DNA from: Pleomorphovibrio marinus
Lineage (GTDB): Bacteria > Bacteroidota > Bacteroidia > Cytophagales > Cyclobacteriaceae
DNA length: 64,000 nt
Reading direction: 5' to 3'
Assembly (NCBI RefSeq): GCF_003347495.1
Contig: NZ_QCXY01000010.1
Span: forward strand, 186,001-250,000
Shown: positions 1 to 9,924 of the stretch, piece by piece
How the letters are laid out: each line of letters opens with the position of its first letter
Position numbering within the stretch: position 1 is the stretch's first letter
The notes under the pieces: generated by a model
Databases searched by the model: none
The model's input: the letters and a program-made list of their open reading frames with translations, nothing else
Told to the model about the DNA's origin: nothing
Made by a program: the position numbers and the translations under genes

Positions 1-1210
1 CGGTCCAGAATGGGACAAACAAAATGTCCATTTCCTGTTCAGCCAATATCCGACCCAACTCCGGGAACTCAACATCGTAACAGATCAAAATGCCGATACG
101 CCCTGCATCCGTATCAAAAACCCTGATGCCATTCCCTCCTTGCAGTCCCCAATAAGCCTGCTCATCCGGGGTGATATGTAGTTTGTACTGTTTGTCCATG
201 GTACCGTCCCTTCGGCAGAGGTAGCTGACATTCCTTAGTTTTTTGCCATCATATTCAGGCATGCTTCCCGCAATGATGTTCACGTTGTAACTCAGGGCAA
301 GGTCCCTCATCCGGTCCAGAATCTCCTCGGTAAACTCCGAAAGGTTCCGAATGGCCTCCGAGGCTTCCATATCGTTGAATTCGGCCAATAAAGGGGCATT
401 GAAAAACTCAGGAAACAAGCAAAAATCCGATTTGTAGTTGGAAATTGTATCCACAAAAAATTCCACCTGCTGCATAAGGTCATCCACATTGGCAAATCTC
501 CTCATTTTCCACTGCACCAAGCCAAGCCTCACAATGGTCTTTTGGTTACCTATAAGCTTTTCGTCCTTCTCATAATAAATATTGATCCATTCCAGCAGGG
601 TGGCATAGGCCCTGGAGTCCACGTCTTCCGGTAGGTATTTGGTGATGACCTTTCGTACGTGAAATTCGTTGGCCAACTGAAAAGAAAGAACCGGATCGAA
701 AATCTCCTTGTTTTTTACCAGTTCTATGTATTTCCTTGGGGTCATCTGGTCTGCATACTTGTTGTACCCCGGAATCCGTCCCCCTGCTATTATTGACCGG
801 AGGTTCAAATTCTCACAAAGCTCTTTTCTGGCATCATAAAGTCGTCTGCCCAACCTGAGTCCTCGGTATTCCTTATCCACGAAAACATCTGTGCCATACA
901 GCGTGTCCCCGTTGTCATCATGGGTATCGAATTTTCCGAATCCAGTAATTTGATCATAGGTATGGGTATCCCCATATTTAGAGTAATCCACGATAAGGCT
1001 CATGGCCACTGCCACCACCTTGCCATTGTCCTCTATACAAATTTGGCCTGCCGGAAAAGCCTTGATTTGGTTCTTAAATTCATCCTTGGTCCAACCCATC
1101 CCCTGATTTCTGTAGATACTTGTCATGATATCCTTGATATCCTCAAAGTCGGACAATTTAATGTTCCTTAGCTTTAGCCTGTGCTCCAGCTCTTCTTTCT
1201 GCTTGCTCAT
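1..1210 (-). CDS. GNAT acetyltransferase-carbon-nitrogen hydrolase fusion (3' end off window)
   Basis: Reading leftwards from ATG at 1210, the frame stays open to the window edge, so the C-terminus is missing. The first ~190 residues form a GNAT-type N-acetyltransferase domain, with an acetyl-CoA-loop-like stretch in DKEYRGLRLGRRLYDARK. After residue ~215 a nitrilase/amidohydrolase domain follows (VRLGLVQWKMRRF). All three catalytic residues of the carbon-nitrogen hydrolase family are visible: Glu in LFPEFFNAP, Lys in DKQYKLHITP and Cys in ILICYDVEFPE. This two-domain arrangement is a known family, usually a little over 500 residues, of unproven substrate; amide hydrolysis coupled to acyl transfer is inferred. 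Only ~100 residues should be missing. It is separated from the next gene by ~100 bp and may be its own unit. Confidence 0.88.
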   Translation of the reverse strand, partial: MSKQKEELEHRLKLRNIKLSDFEDIKDIMTSIYRNQGMGWTKDEFKNQIKAFPAGQICIEDNGKVVAVAMSLIVDYSKYGDTHTYDQITGFGKFDTHDDNGDTLYGTDVFVDKEYRGLRLGRRLYDARKELCENLNLRSIIAGGRIPGYNKYADQMTPRKYIELVKNKEIFDPVLSFQLANEFHVRKVITKYLPEDVDSRAYATLLEWINIYYEKDEKLIGNQKTIVRLGLVQWKMRRFANVDDLMQQVEFFVDTISNYKSDFCLFPEFFNAPLLAEFNDMEASEAIRNLSEFTEEILDRMRDLALSYNVNIIAGSMPEYDGKKLRNVSYLCRRDGTMDKQYKLHITPDEQAYWGLQGGNGIRVFDTDAGRIGILICYDVEFPELGRILAEQEMDILFVPFWT

Positions 1211-1314
1211 GCAACAAAATTAATTAAATCTATTCTTTTTAAAATGTATGTGAATTTTATGCAATCATTGTTTAAACAGGGACTAGGCACAACAATCATG
1301 CAGAGTTTTATTTT

Positions 1315-2133
1315 TTACGGCAAAACAGCCATGGCAACCTCACCTTCATAAATCAGCTCATTGATCAGCATTTTACGGAAAACCAAGTCCGAAAAGAACC
1401 TGGAGCCCCGTTGAAGCACCAATAAGCTTTCAGGGTTTGCCGCCATCAAGGCCTTAGTTTGGGTTTTCACGTCCATTTCCCTTACAATTTCTGTTTTGGT
1501 AGCGAATGAACCCTTGAATTTTTCGGAAATTTGAGCCAAATTTTGAACTGTTTTCTCAGTATCATCGGAGGATTTGAGTACTGAAAAAAAGACCAAGCTG
1601 TTGATTTGGTTTCCGTAATAAGCAATAAGTTTTTCCAGCTGTTCGGTATTCAGGTCAAACTGGGGATGAATGCCCACCAGAAGTTTATTGGGTAGAGAAC
1701 GCTTTGCTTCTTTCGGTAAAGCGAGAATTTTGCAGGAAAGCTGCTGGATGGCAGTCAACACATTGCTGCCCAAAAAAATTTGCTTCAAAACACCAGTACC
1801 CTTAACGCCCATCATCAAAAAATGGTCATAGGGCTCTTCCATCAACTTTTCCAAGGTGGAATGAAGATGCTCATCGCTCACTATATATTTGGTAACAGAT
1901 TCAGGCAAATTTGCCTCCCTGGCCATTACCTTAAGCTTGGCCAGATTTTCTGCATTTGTACGTTTTGCTATATCCTTTCGGATTTCAGCGTCCGCGAGGG
2001 AGGGTGCCATCACAGTGCTTTGATGCACCAACAGGATGCTGGCATCACTCAGGCTGGCCAATCCTTGGGCATATTCCAACAGTTTAATGGCGTATTCCGA
2101 AAAATCCAGGGCGATAATCAGTCTTCTCTTCAT
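1315..2133 (-). CDS. universal stress protein, tandem UspA domains
   Basis: A 272-residue protein with two UspA-like Rossmann halves. The first starts at RRLIIALDFSEYAIKLLEYA and ends near residue 145; the second starts at NKLLVGIHPQFDL. The G-2x-G-9x-G(S/T) ATP-binding signature is recognisable in the first half (MGVKGTGVLKQIFLGSN); the second half is more diverged and lacks a clear copy. Such proteins are cytoplasmic and tied to stress or energy limitation in the family; the ligand is not deducible here. The ATG is only 4 bp after the stop of the broken antiporter gene, so the two were probably one operon, sharing the promoter at ~2650. Confidence 0.85.
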   Translation of the reverse strand: MKRRLIIALDFSEYAIKLLEYAQGLASLSDASILLVHQSTVMAPSLADAEIRKDIAKRTNAENLAKLKVMAREANLPESVTKYIVSDEHLHSTLEKLMEEPYDHFLMMGVKGTGVLKQIFLGSNVLTAIQQLSCKILALPKEAKRSLPNKLLVGIHPQFDLNTEQLEKLIAYYGNQINSLVFFSVLKSSDDTEKTVQNLAQISEKFKGSFATKTEIVREMDVKTQTKALMAANPESLLVLQRGSRFFSDLVFRKMLINELIYEGEVAMAVLP

Positions 2134-2137
2134 AATA

Positions 2138-2588
2138 TTAGTTGCTCTGAGGCTTTGGGGTAATTTCTAAAATGTTATAAACTTCCTGTATGCCGTTATA
2201 GGAATCCGAGAGTACAATCAATATATCCCCTGGGACAATTTCCGTGGTTCCACTTGGGGTAATGTATTTTTCACCCCTCTGGATCATGGCTATAATTGCA
2301 GTCTTGGGAAAATTAAGATCCACTATTCGTTTGCCAACTATTCGGCTTTTCATGTCAATGGTAATCTCTCGCATCACAGTTCTGGGGTGTTCTTCCAGAA
2401 ACATATCCGTGGGTTTTAGGATCATCAAAATGAATCTTTCCAATTCCATCCGATCCTGCCAACATACCAATACCCAAAAAGAAAATCAAGGTGGGAACGC
2501 CGAATTTATAGGTAGTCTTGCCTACTAAAATACTAATAATAAGAAGGGTTGAACCTACTAGTAGGATATTCTCAGTCGTCAGTTCCAT
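2138..2588 (-). pseudogene. K+/H+ antiporter (CvrA/NhaP2-type) with internal deletion
   Basis: From ATG at 2588 the first ~58 residues match the start of CPA1 potassium/proton antiporters (GKTTYKFGVPTLIFFLGIGM, then FDDPK). Directly after FDDPK the homology jumps, in another frame, to the C-terminal cytosolic TrkA-C/RCK-type domain (IVGKRIVDLNFPKTAIIAMI, then IVPGDILIVLSD), which runs to the stop at 2138. Intact family members have roughly 490 residues; about 340, including nearly all membrane helices, are missing, and the junction at about 2425 is out of frame. No antiporter can be made. The ends are otherwise well preserved, so the deletion is probably recent. Confidence 0.82.
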
Positions 2589-2641
2589 CTATTCTTTTAT
2601 AAATTCCTTAATCTTTCAAAAATTTGGTGGTAAATTCTATC

Positions 2642-2674
2642 CAAATTTACCATATTTTAGCCTAGCAAAACAAA
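2642..2674 (-). promoter_or_regulatory. Bacteroidota-type promoter for the antiporter remnant/USP unit
   Basis: On the minus strand TTTG (2674-2671) is followed after 21 bases by TAAATTTG (2649-2642), matching the TTTG-N19-21-TAnnTTTG sigma-ABfr consensus of Bacteroidota. It lies ~55 bp before the start codon at 2588. The match is by eye and short motifs occur by chance in AT-rich DNA. Confidence 0.42.
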
Positions 2675-2695
2675 ACAAAGTAACCCGAATTCACC

Positions 2696-3601
2696 ATGGA
2701 AGAACTTTACCAAGATATTAAAGACGGAAATTTCGGTGGGTTTCTACAACAATTGAATGAACTTTTGCAGGTGGTCATCATAAAAGTTGGGGATTCCAAG
2801 TTGACGCTGGGGGTGCTAATCTGGTTGGCCATTTCGATTACTATTATCCTCGTTTTATCGGAATTGATAAAGAAGGTGTTGGTGAATAGGGTTCTGGCAA
2901 GGTATAGGTTGGATATTGGTATCAGACAGTCTATTGGCACCATTGTCAAATACGTGCTGATAATCCTTGGATTACTCACCATCCTACAGAACACTAATGT
3001 AGACTTAAGTGCTCTGGGAATTTTGGCCGGTGCAGTGGGTGTGGGTATCGGCTTTGGTTTGCAGAATATCACCAACAACTTCATCAGCGGGCTAATCATT
3101 CTTTTCGAGCGCCCTATTAAGGTGGGGGACCGCATAGAAGTAAACAACGTAAACGGGGATGTAATAAAGATCTCCGCCCGTTCCACCATGGTGGTCACCA
3201 ATGACAATATCACTATCATCGTGCCGAATAGCCAATTTATTGACAGCTCGGTGACCAACTGGTCACACCAAGACAGAAACATCAGGTTTAACATTCCCGT
3301 AGGTGTTTCCTACAAAGAGGACCCCGAAAAAGTAAAGGCCATTCTGATTGAGGTGGCAAAATCGAACAAAGGGGTAATGAAGAGCCCTCCACCCGACGTG
3401 CTCTTTTCAAGTTACAACGACAGCAGTATTGACTTTAATTTGCGGGTTTGGACCACCGAGTTTATCAATAGGCCAAATGTCCTCAAAAGCCAGTTGTACT
3501 ATGAAACATTCAAACGCTTTGCAGAGGCAGGTATAGAGATCCCTTTCCCACAACGGGACATCCATATTCGTTCTGGATGGGATAAAATAAAGCCGTCCTA
3601 A
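2696..3601 (+). CDS. mechanosensitive ion channel, MscS family
   Basis: A 301-residue small-conductance mechanosensitive channel. Two to three N-terminal membrane helices (residues ~40-60 and ~82-105) lead into the pore helix with its Ala/Gly pattern (ILAGAVGVGIGFGLQNITNN, ~110-135) and the hallmark beta-domain start FERPIKVGDRIEV. The soluble alpha/beta vestibule follows to the end. It sits in the inner membrane and, as in the family, would release solutes on hypo-osmotic shock. Length is typical of the short MscS class. It is divergent from the antiporter/USP unit; the 107-bp spacer holds both promoters. The ATG at 2696 is used because the family homology begins soon after. Confidence 0.9.
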   Translation: MEELYQDIKDGNFGGFLQQLNELLQVVIIKVGDSKLTLGVLIWLAISITIILVLSELIKKVLVNRVLARYRLDIGIRQSIGTIVKYVLIILGLLTILQNTNVDLSALGILAGAVGVGIGFGLQNITNNFISGLIILFERPIKVGDRIEVNNVNGDVIKISARSTMVVTNDNITIIVPNSQFIDSSVTNWSHQDRNIRFNIPVGVSYKEDPEKVKAILIEVAKSNKGVMKSPPPDVLFSSYNDSSIDFNLRVWTTEFINRPNVLKSQLYYETFKRFAEAGIEIPFPQRDIHIRSGWDKIKPS

Positions 3602-3606
3602 TTTTT

Positions 3607-3614
3607 TATATTTG
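3607..3614 (+). promoter_or_regulatory. candidate -7 element upstream of the barrel gene
   Basis: TATATTTG fits the TAnnTTTG -7 box of Bacteroidota and lies 42 bp before the ATG at 3657. No convincing TTG -33 partner is seen at the right distance, so this is weak. Confidence 0.25.
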
Positions 3615-3656
3615 CCCATTATTCCCTTATATTTAGGGCGTTAATTTTAATGTAGC

Positions 3657-4640
3657 ATGTTTTTTTTTATAAAGTTGATTTTTAAAAAGTTGACGGTAGA
3701 CTGGAAGATTGCGGGGTTGGTGCTATTTTTTATACTGACCTATCACATTACCATGGCTCAGAGTCATTATAGGGCCAGATTTGAGGAGCCTTGGTCCTTT
3801 TCATTGCAAGCAGGCCCATCTCAATATTTTGGAGATCTCTATTCTCTGTGGAAATATTACGAAGGTGTGCAACCAGATTTTAATGCGGGATTCTCCGCCA
3901 GATATACTTTTGGGACAAATTTAAAGGCACGTACGGATATCAGTTTTTACCAAATTTCCGGTCAAGACACAAAGGCCGACCCAAGAAGTGGCCGGATCCC
4001 ACGGGATGTCAATTTCAGGGCCCGCAATTGGGAGGCTGCATTTTTGGTGGAGTACTACTTAAAACCAGTGAAAGTCTACAATATCACTAGGGAGTTTTTC
4101 AACCCCTATATTTTTGCCGGGGTTGGCGCCAGCACAAACGACCCCTATGCCAATTATAGAGGGGATTGGGTGGCCTTGCGACCCCTTCGCACAGAAAACG
4201 AGGCCTACCCAGGGGTAGTCATGGTGTTTCCTATGGGAATGGGAGTCAAATACAAGGCCAACGTGTACATGGATGTGTTTCTGGAAGGCAATTACAGATT
4301 TACCCTTACCGATTACCTGGATGATGTAAGTTCTTTCAACATGTCCGGTTTCTATGAAGACCTTATCGCCGACTATGTTTCCGGGGAAAACCCGGACAGG
4401 CTTAGGCTTTCCGTAAGGCAGGCTAGGTACCTATTAGAAAATGGAGAACCGGACGTAGAAAGGATCAGAAGATCTGGAGGCGCACCAAGAAGGGGAAGTG
4501 GGGATCCCAGGCAAAATGAACCCGGTGCCAGGTACGATGGCTACTTTACCCTTAACTTCGGCGTTGAGATTTACTTTGCGCAGGATATCTGGGACAACTG
4601 GATTTTTAGAAAAAGAAGAAGAGGATACAGGTGGTGGTAA
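3657..4640 (+). CDS. outer-membrane beta-barrel protein, DUF6089/PorG-like
   Basis: A 327-residue protein with an N-terminal hydrophobic segment at residues ~18-33 and a signal-peptidase-like end (ITMAQS). The mature part has the alternating aromatic/polar pattern of a small outer-membrane barrel (FSLQAGPSQYFGDL, FNPYIFAGVGAS, YFTLNFGVEIYF) and starts like the DUF6089 group that includes PorG, an outer-membrane part of the type IX secretion system. Assignment to PorG itself is inferred from this start and the overall size and is not certain. An Arg/Gly-rich loop (RRSGGAPRRGSGDPR) lies near residue 275. The first ATG at 3657 gives a long n-region; a later start is possible. Next on the strand is leuS, 137 bp on. 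Confidence 0.6.
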   Translation: MFFFIKLIFKKLTVDWKIAGLVLFFILTYHITMAQSHYRARFEEPWSFSLQAGPSQYFGDLYSLWKYYEGVQPDFNAGFSARYTFGTNLKARTDISFYQISGQDTKADPRSGRIPRDVNFRARNWEAAFLVEYYLKPVKVYNITREFFNPYIFAGVGASTNDPYANYRGDWVALRPLRTENEAYPGVVMVFPMGMGVKYKANVYMDVFLEGNYRFTLTDYLDDVSSFNMSGFYEDLIADYVSGENPDRLRLSVRQARYLLENGEPDVERIRRSGGAPRRGSGDPRQNEPGARYDGYFTLNFGVEIYFAQDIWDNWIFRKRRRGYRWW

Positions 4641-4735
4641 TACCCATATTCTCTTAAGCCTTTCCCGGATGGCTCGCTTGTAAGATAATCCCCAGATCAT
4701 TATGAAATTGGCAACCAATTGCGGATATTTTTTTT

Positions 4736-4743
4736 TACTTTTG
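4736..4743 (+). promoter_or_regulatory. candidate -7 element upstream of leuS
   Basis: TACTTTTG fits TAnnTTTG and lies 34 bp before the leuS ATG. The nearest TTG motifs are 14 or 25 bp upstream, outside the usual spacing, so the call is tentative. Confidence 0.25.
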
Positions 4744-4777
4744 GAACCATTTTCCATAAAATCTTACAAAAAGCAAA

Positions 4778-7552
4778 ATGTCAGCATACAATTTTCAAGA
4801 GGTAGAAAAAAAATGGCAAGCCAAATGGGAAAGCCAGGGGCTTTTTACTGCCAGGGTAAACCCTAATAAGCCAAAATTTTACTCCTTGGACATGTTTCCC
4901 TATCCTTCGGGGGCAGGGTTGCACGTAGGGCACCCACTTGGATATATCGCCTCGGATATTGTAACCCGTTATAAAAGGCTGAAGGGATTTAATGTGCTTC
5001 ATCCCATGGGTTATGATTCCTTTGGGCTCCCCGCAGAGCAATTTGCCATTCAAACGGGGCAGCATCCTGCTATTACCACGGAAGAAAACATCAAAAGGTA
5101 CACGGAGCAGTTGAAACGTATAGGTTTTGCTTTTGATTGGGACAAAGAAGTCAGGACCTCTGACCCCTCCTATTACAAATGGACCCAATGGATTTTTATG
5201 CAACTCTTCGACAGCTACTATGACTACAAAGCTGATAAAGCAAAACCCATTGCTGAGCTATTGGAAATTTTTGAGAAAAGTGGAAACATAGGTCTTTCTG
5301 CCGCTTGTGACGAGGATGTGGAGGAATTTACTTCGGAAGATTGGAAAGGCTATTCCGAGCATAAAAGGCAAGAAGTCCTTTTGAAATATCGTCTTACCTA
5401 CCTGGCTGAGACCACCGTAAACTGGTGCCCTGCACTGGGAACCGTACTCTCCAATGACGAGGTAAAAGACGGCTTTTCCGAAAGGGGTGGCCACCCTGTG
5501 GAGCGAAAAAAAATGATGCAATGGAACATGCGCATCACCGCCTATGCCGAACGCCTTCTCAATGACTTGGAAAAGGTGGAGTGGCCGGAACCTGTCAAGG
5601 AAATGCAACGGAACTGGATAGGGCGTTCCACAGGTGCCGAAATGGTGTTTCAGGTGGAGCAACACGACCTTACCATCAAAGTTTTTACTACGCGGATAGA
5701 CACCATATATGGAGTAACTTATTTAGCCTTGGCCCCCGAGCATGAATTTGTGGAAAAGCTGGTCACTGCAGATCAAAAAGAGGAAGTGGCAGCCTATGTG
5801 GCTTCAGCAAAGAACCGATCGGAAAGGGACCGAATGAGTGACGTGAAAACCATATCCGGCGCTTTTACCGGTGCCTATGCCCTTAACCCCTTTAATAATG
5901 AGCGCATCCCTATTTGGGTGGCTGACTATGTACTGGCAGGCTATGGTACAGGTGCGGTGATGGCAGTCCCCGCCCACGATGAGCGGGACTATAATTTCGC
6001 CCAGCATTTTGGCTTGGAAATCCGTCAGGTTATCGAGGGAAGTATGGAGGAAGGCAGTTTCCCCGGAAAACACGGCACCATCATGAATTCCGGGTTTATC
6101 AGTGGCATGCCTATGCAGGAAGCCATGGATAAAGCCATCGCATTTTTGGAAGAAAAGAAAATCGGGAAGGGAAAGATACAATATAAGATGAGGGATGCCA
6201 TCTTCACCCGACAAAGGTATTGGGGAGAGCCACTGCCGGTTTATTTTAAAGAGGGACTTCCGTATTTGATCAAGGAAGAGGACTTGCCTTTGGTTTTGCC
6301 GGAGGTGGACAAGTACCTACCCACCGAGGAGGGGGAGCCTCCGTTAGGTAGGGCTGAGGACTGGACCTACAAGACCGGGGAGGGCGAGTTTCCTTTGGAA
6401 CTATCCACCATGCCGGGTTGGGCAGGGTCAAGCTGGTATTTTTTCCGCTATATGGATTCCAAAAACGAAGACCGATTGGTAAGTCAGGAGGCCGAAAAAT
6501 ATTGGGGCCAGGTAGATCTCTACATAGGGGGTGCAGAGCACGCCACCGGACACTTGCTATATTCCAGGTTTTGGACCAAGTTTCTGTATGACAGGGGCTT
6601 TGTTTCCATAGAAGAGCCATTTGGGAAAATGATCAACCAAGGAATGATACAGGGGAGGTCTAATTTTGTCTACCGAAAAAAAGGCAGCAACACTTTCGTG
6701 AGTGCAGGGATAAAAAGCCAGTACGACACCATCCCCATGCATGTGGATGTGAACATTGTGCAAAATGACCGACTGGATTTGGAGGCCTTCAAGAAATGGA
6801 GGCCAGACCTATCCGATGCGGAATTTATCCTGGAGGAGGGCAAATACCTCTGCGGGGCAGAGGTGGAAAAAATGTCCAAATCCAAATACAATGTGGTGAA
6901 CCCCGATGACATCATCGAAAGATACGGAGCAGACACCCTGAGGCTTTACGAGATGTTCCTAGGTCCTTTGGAGCAATTTAAGCCATGGAACACCAACGGC
7001 ATAGATGGGGTATCCAAGTTTCTCAAAAAACTCTGGCGCCTGTTTTATGATGGGCAAGAAAAGTGGTGCGTAAAGGAGGACGAGCCCAGCAAGGAGGAAC
7101 TCAAAACCTTACATAAGGCCATCAAAAAAGTGGAGGAGGACGTAGAGCGTTATTCTTTCAACACTTCTGTCTCCACGTTTATGATATGCGTAAATGAGCT
7201 TTCTGCCTTTAAATGCCACAAGAGGGCTATTTTGGAGCCATTATTGGTGATTTTGTCCCCCTATGCCCCGCACATTGCCGAGGAGCTTTGGGAAAAACTC
7301 GGACACAGCTCATCCATACTATCAGCATCCTATCCCGAGTCCAGGGAAGAATTTCTCGCCGAAGAATCCCATGAGTATCCGGTATCCGTAAACGGAAAAA
7401 TGCGGGCAAAGGTAAGCCTGCCCCTGGACCTGTCCAAAGAAGAAATACAGGAGCGTGCACTGGCTGATGCAGGGCTGCAGAAGTGGATAGCAGGCAAGAC
7501 CCCCAAGAAGGTGATCGTGGTACCCGGAAAGATCGTAAATATTGTGGTGTAA
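4778..7552 (+). CDS. leuS: leucine-tRNA ligase
   Basis: A 924-residue class I aminoacyl-tRNA synthetase that charges tRNA-Leu in the cytoplasm. The HIGH motif appears as HVGHPLGY (residues ~48-55) and the KMSKS loop as [15 protein letters not shown] (~ residue 700). Between them are the CP1 editing domain ([20 protein letters not shown] and [11 protein letters not shown], carrying the conserved Asp) and the leucine-specific region; an anticodon-binding helical bundle and a small C-terminal beta domain ([12 protein letters not shown]) follow. All catalytic motifs are present and the length is normal for Bacteroidota. The stop overlaps the start of the next small gene. Confidence 0.98.
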   Translation: MSAYNFQEVEKKWQAKWESQGLFTARVNPNKPKFYSLDMFPYPSGAGLHVGHPLGYIASDIVTRYKRLKGFNVLHPMGYDSFGLPAEQFAIQTGQHPAITTEENIKRYTEQLKRIGFAFDWDKEVRTSDPSYYKWTQWIFMQLFDSYYDYKADKAKPIAELLEIFEKSGNIGLSAACDEDVEEFTSEDWKGYSEHKRQEVLLKYRLTYLAETTVNWCPALGTVLSNDEVKDGFSERGGHPVERKKMMQWNMRITAYAERLLNDLEKVEWPEPVKEMQRNWIGRSTGAEMVFQVEQHDLTIKVFTTRIDTIYGVTYLALAPEHEFVEKLVTADQKEEVAAYVASAKNRSERDRMSDVKTISGAFTGAYALNPFNNERIPIWVADYVLAGYGTGAVMAVPAHDERDYNFAQHFGLEIRQVIEGSMEEGSFPGKHGTIMNSGFISGMPMQEAMDKAIAFLEEKKIGKGKIQYKMRDAIFTRQRYWGEPLPVYFKEGLPYLIKEEDLPLVLPEVDKYLPTEEGEPPLGRAEDWTYKTGEGEFPLELSTMPGWAGSSWYFFRYMDSKNEDRLVSQEAEKYWGQVDLYIGGAEHATGHLLYSRFWTKFLYDRGFVSIEEPFGKMINQGMIQGRSNFVYRKKGSNTFVSAGIKSQYDTIPMHVDVNIVQNDRLDLEAFKKWRPDLSDAEFILEEGKYLCGAEVEKMSKSKYNVVNPDDIIERYGADTLRLYEMFLGPLEQFKPWNTNGIDGVSKFLKKLWRLFYDGQEKWCVKEDEPSKEELKTLHKAIKKVEEDVERYSFNTSVSTFMICVNELSAFKCHKRAILEPLLVILSPYAPHIAEELWEKLGHSSSILSASYPESREEFLAEESHEYPVSVNGKMRAKVSLPLDLSKEEIQERALADAGLQKWIAGKTPKKVIVVPGKIVNIVV

Positions 7553-7854
7553 TGGTAAACCGCATCATCATAGCATTTGCCAGTATCCTCAGCAGTGGGG
7601 TACTGGCTTATGCCCATTTGATGCTCTATTGGCAAATCCAATCTGGAAACATCCAGCCCACTGAAGAAATAGCCCATATCCAATCCAGCCTTCCTGTGCT
7701 GGAAAGAGGCCAGCTCCTCACATTTGGGTTGCTATTTTTCGGTCTATGCTGTGCCAGCTTGGTTCTTACTTTCCTGAAAAAACACAAGACTACCTTTGCC
7801 TGCTTTGTGGTAACGATGCTCTTGATATGGGTAAGGATGTGGGCTGGAATTTAA
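7552..7854 (+). CDS. small membrane protein of unknown function
   Basis: A 100-residue protein whose ATG (7552) overlaps the leuS stop in a TAATG arrangement, which points to translational coupling and decides the start; the open frame extends upstream into leuS but that part is not needed. Three hydrophobic stretches are seen: residues ~5-26, ~56-75 and ~82-98, so an inner-membrane protein is likely. No family is recognised. Its coupling to leuS may be only positional. Confidence 0.65.
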   Translation: MVNRIIIAFASILSSGVLAYAHLMLYWQIQSGNIQPTEEIAHIQSSLPVLERGQLLTFGLLFFGLCCASLVLTFLKKHKTTFACFVVTMLLIWVRMWAGI

Positions 7855-7868
7855 TTTAAATCACCCAT

Positions 7869-9212
7869 TCACCATACTGACCACCACGCCTTCTGGACTT
7901 CGGAATAAGGATTCGCTTTCCTCAATGCAGGTTGTTTAATATGGCCAGAGGGAAATAAGGAGTCATTGTTGAGAAAGGGAACGAAATAATTTTTCAAGAC
8001 AGCATCCACCGATAATTTCCCCATTGCATAATTCCTGGCATTTTTTGAAATCTGGGATACACCCCCATCCACAGTATCAAAAATACCCTGATCCAAGGCC
8101 AATTGATTATCTGGCTCTATCAAAATCCCGATTTTATGCTGTGAAATTATTTTGTGTAAATCCGATTCAGGGTGAGCTGTGACCAGAGAAATGCCTCCTA
8201 CTGCCAAAATAGTGGCCAATTTGGAAGGCATTACTAAATCAGAGGCACAGGATCTTTGAAGGACAAGGTGAAGATCAGCCATGTTCAAAAAATCATTGAA
8301 AACAGAAAGGGGCTGTAAGGAAAGGAAATGTACATTACTCAATTTTTGTTTTTTCCTTATTTCCTTGAGCTTGTCCAAGGATGGACCAGTGCCGCAAATT
8401 ACAAATTGAATAAATTCCAATTGTCTCATTCTATTTGCAGACTCCAAAATCATTTCAAGTCCCTGTTTTTCCCCAATGGAGCCAGAATATAATACGATTT
8501 TGTGATGGGACTGAAACCCAAATTTCGCCTTCAATGTATCTTTATCTGGCAAAGGTCGAAAGAAGTTCACATCTACCCAGTTAGGCAAAATATAAACATC
8601 ATGATTAAACTTTTCCACAATTTTTTGTTTCATTCCATCCGATATAGTACTTAAACTATCCACATTTCTAAAAATATAGTTCTCAATATTAAACAGAGCA
8701 GAAAGTATACGCTTGGACTTGATCATAGACAAATCCCTGGCTGCCTCAATCTGTAGGTCCTGAATATGGTACTGTAAATGGCTCTTGTGAAACTTTTTAA
8801 ATAATAACCCGAGCAATCCTATATGGAAAGCGGGTGCCACAGTCACTACATAATCAAATTTCTTGGTTAAGGATAGGTAAATGGAGAAATAAAAGGCAGA
8901 AACAAAAAAGGAACAATCCAATAGTATCCTTCTTAATGCAGTAGGTTTTTTTGGTACATATAATGGGCATCTATAAATCCTAATACTACCTCCAGATGGG
9001 TAGGTTTCCGTTTCTTTTTGGTACCAAAACTTCTGCCAATATTGTGGGGTTTGAACCTTCCACTGAGGGTAATAAGGAAACCCAGTCAATGCGTAACATG
9101 TGTGGCCTTCACTCGCAAGCCATTCCAGCATTTCCCCGCTATACTTACCGATACCAGTTATTTCGGGTTTAAAATTGTAGCCTATAAGTAAAATTTTCTT
9201 TTTCATTTTCAT
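7869..9212 (-). CDS. WcaI-like glycosyltransferase (GT4)
   Basis: A 447-residue GT-B fold glycosyltransferase of the kind annotated as colanic-acid WcaI. The N-terminal acceptor domain opens with LLIGYNFKPEITGIGKYSGE; the donor domain contains KIVLYSGSIGEKQGLEMILE and the C-terminal family region around DLVMPSKLATILAVGG. It would act at the cytoplasmic face, adding a sugar to a lipid-linked intermediate; donor and acceptor are unknown. It is the most promoter-distal gene of the 7.9-35.7 kb polysaccharide locus and is separated from the rest by a long AT-rich gap and a decayed gene, so it may be expressed separately or left behind by rearrangement. It is convergent with the small membrane gene, 14 bp apart. 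Confidence 0.85.
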   Translation of the reverse strand: MKMKKKILLIGYNFKPEITGIGKYSGEMLEWLASEGHTCYALTGFPYYPQWKVQTPQYWQKFWYQKETETYPSGGSIRIYRCPLYVPKKPTALRRILLDCSFFVSAFYFSIYLSLTKKFDYVVTVAPAFHIGLLGLLFKKFHKSHLQYHIQDLQIEAARDLSMIKSKRILSALFNIENYIFRNVDSLSTISDGMKQKIVEKFNHDVYILPNWVDVNFFRPLPDKDTLKAKFGFQSHHKIVLYSGSIGEKQGLEMILESANRMRQLEFIQFVICGTGPSLDKLKEIRKKQKLSNVHFLSLQPLSVFNDFLNMADLHLVLQRSCASDLVMPSKLATILAVGGISLVTAHPESDLHKIISQHKIGILIEPDNQLALDQGIFDTVDGGVSQISKNARNYAMGKLSVDAVLKNYFVPFLNNDSLFPSGHIKQPALRKANPYSEVQKAWWSVW

Positions 9213-9924
9213 AAAGGATTAAAAGCATATTGAAAAACTAATTCACTCATAGTTATAGTTTTTCTTACCCCTACACCACTTCATAAAAATCCCATAAAAA
9301 ACTTTAGACTACCGAATTAGACAATGGGATAAAAGTAAACAACTAAAACTAAAATTCAAAATTCAAATACTAATAAAAGCCGGTCAAATACATTTTTTTG
9401 CTTTTCGTAATTTACTGCTACTTTTTCTTATTAATTTCAAATATCAATTCTTACCCGAAAAATAATATAATTTTAAATACAAATTATATTATTTACGATT
9501 GACAAACAGGTTAGAGCGAATATAGGCCCTAGTATTTTTTTTAATATAATGACTTTTTAAAATAACATATATTTTGTCCACAATATTAAATTTATTACAA
9601 AAAAATGATTTAATTATCTTAATCAATTAAACCAAAATTCATTCATTTAAAATTTATTTTTTCCAGGTGAAATTTTGCGATAACAAAAATTGAACTGAAA
9701 GTAACAATTTAAATCTTCTATCTCAGTATGAAATAAAACAAAAATTAATAGTTTAATTGAATTAGACACCTGAAAAAAAAGGAAATAGACACTGTAAATC
9801 ACTGGGTTATACATTCTTATTTGTTAAAATTTTCAGGTAATCTTAGTATTTCGAGAAATTTCCTGATCTAAAACGCAATTAATGGCCAATAGACATAGAT
9901 TGTATTATTGAGTAAGCGCCTAAT
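9213..9924. other. AT-rich intergenic stretch
   Basis: About 710 bp with very high A+T content and no convincing reading frame, RNA gene or hairpin. It lies between the WcaI-like gene and the end of the NRPS pseudogene. I see nothing in it that I can name. Confidence 0.6.

Noticed and set aside
920-1171. 83-codon plus-strand open frame
   Set aside because: Antisense to the GNAT domain of the left-edge fusion gene.
4781-6936. Several minus-strand frames of 60-140 codons
   Set aside because: All are shadows of leuS.
9213-9924. Further decayed coding sequence in the AT-rich gap
   Set aside because: I could not align any part of it with the NRPS-like gene or another gene in the window, so it is left as a gap.
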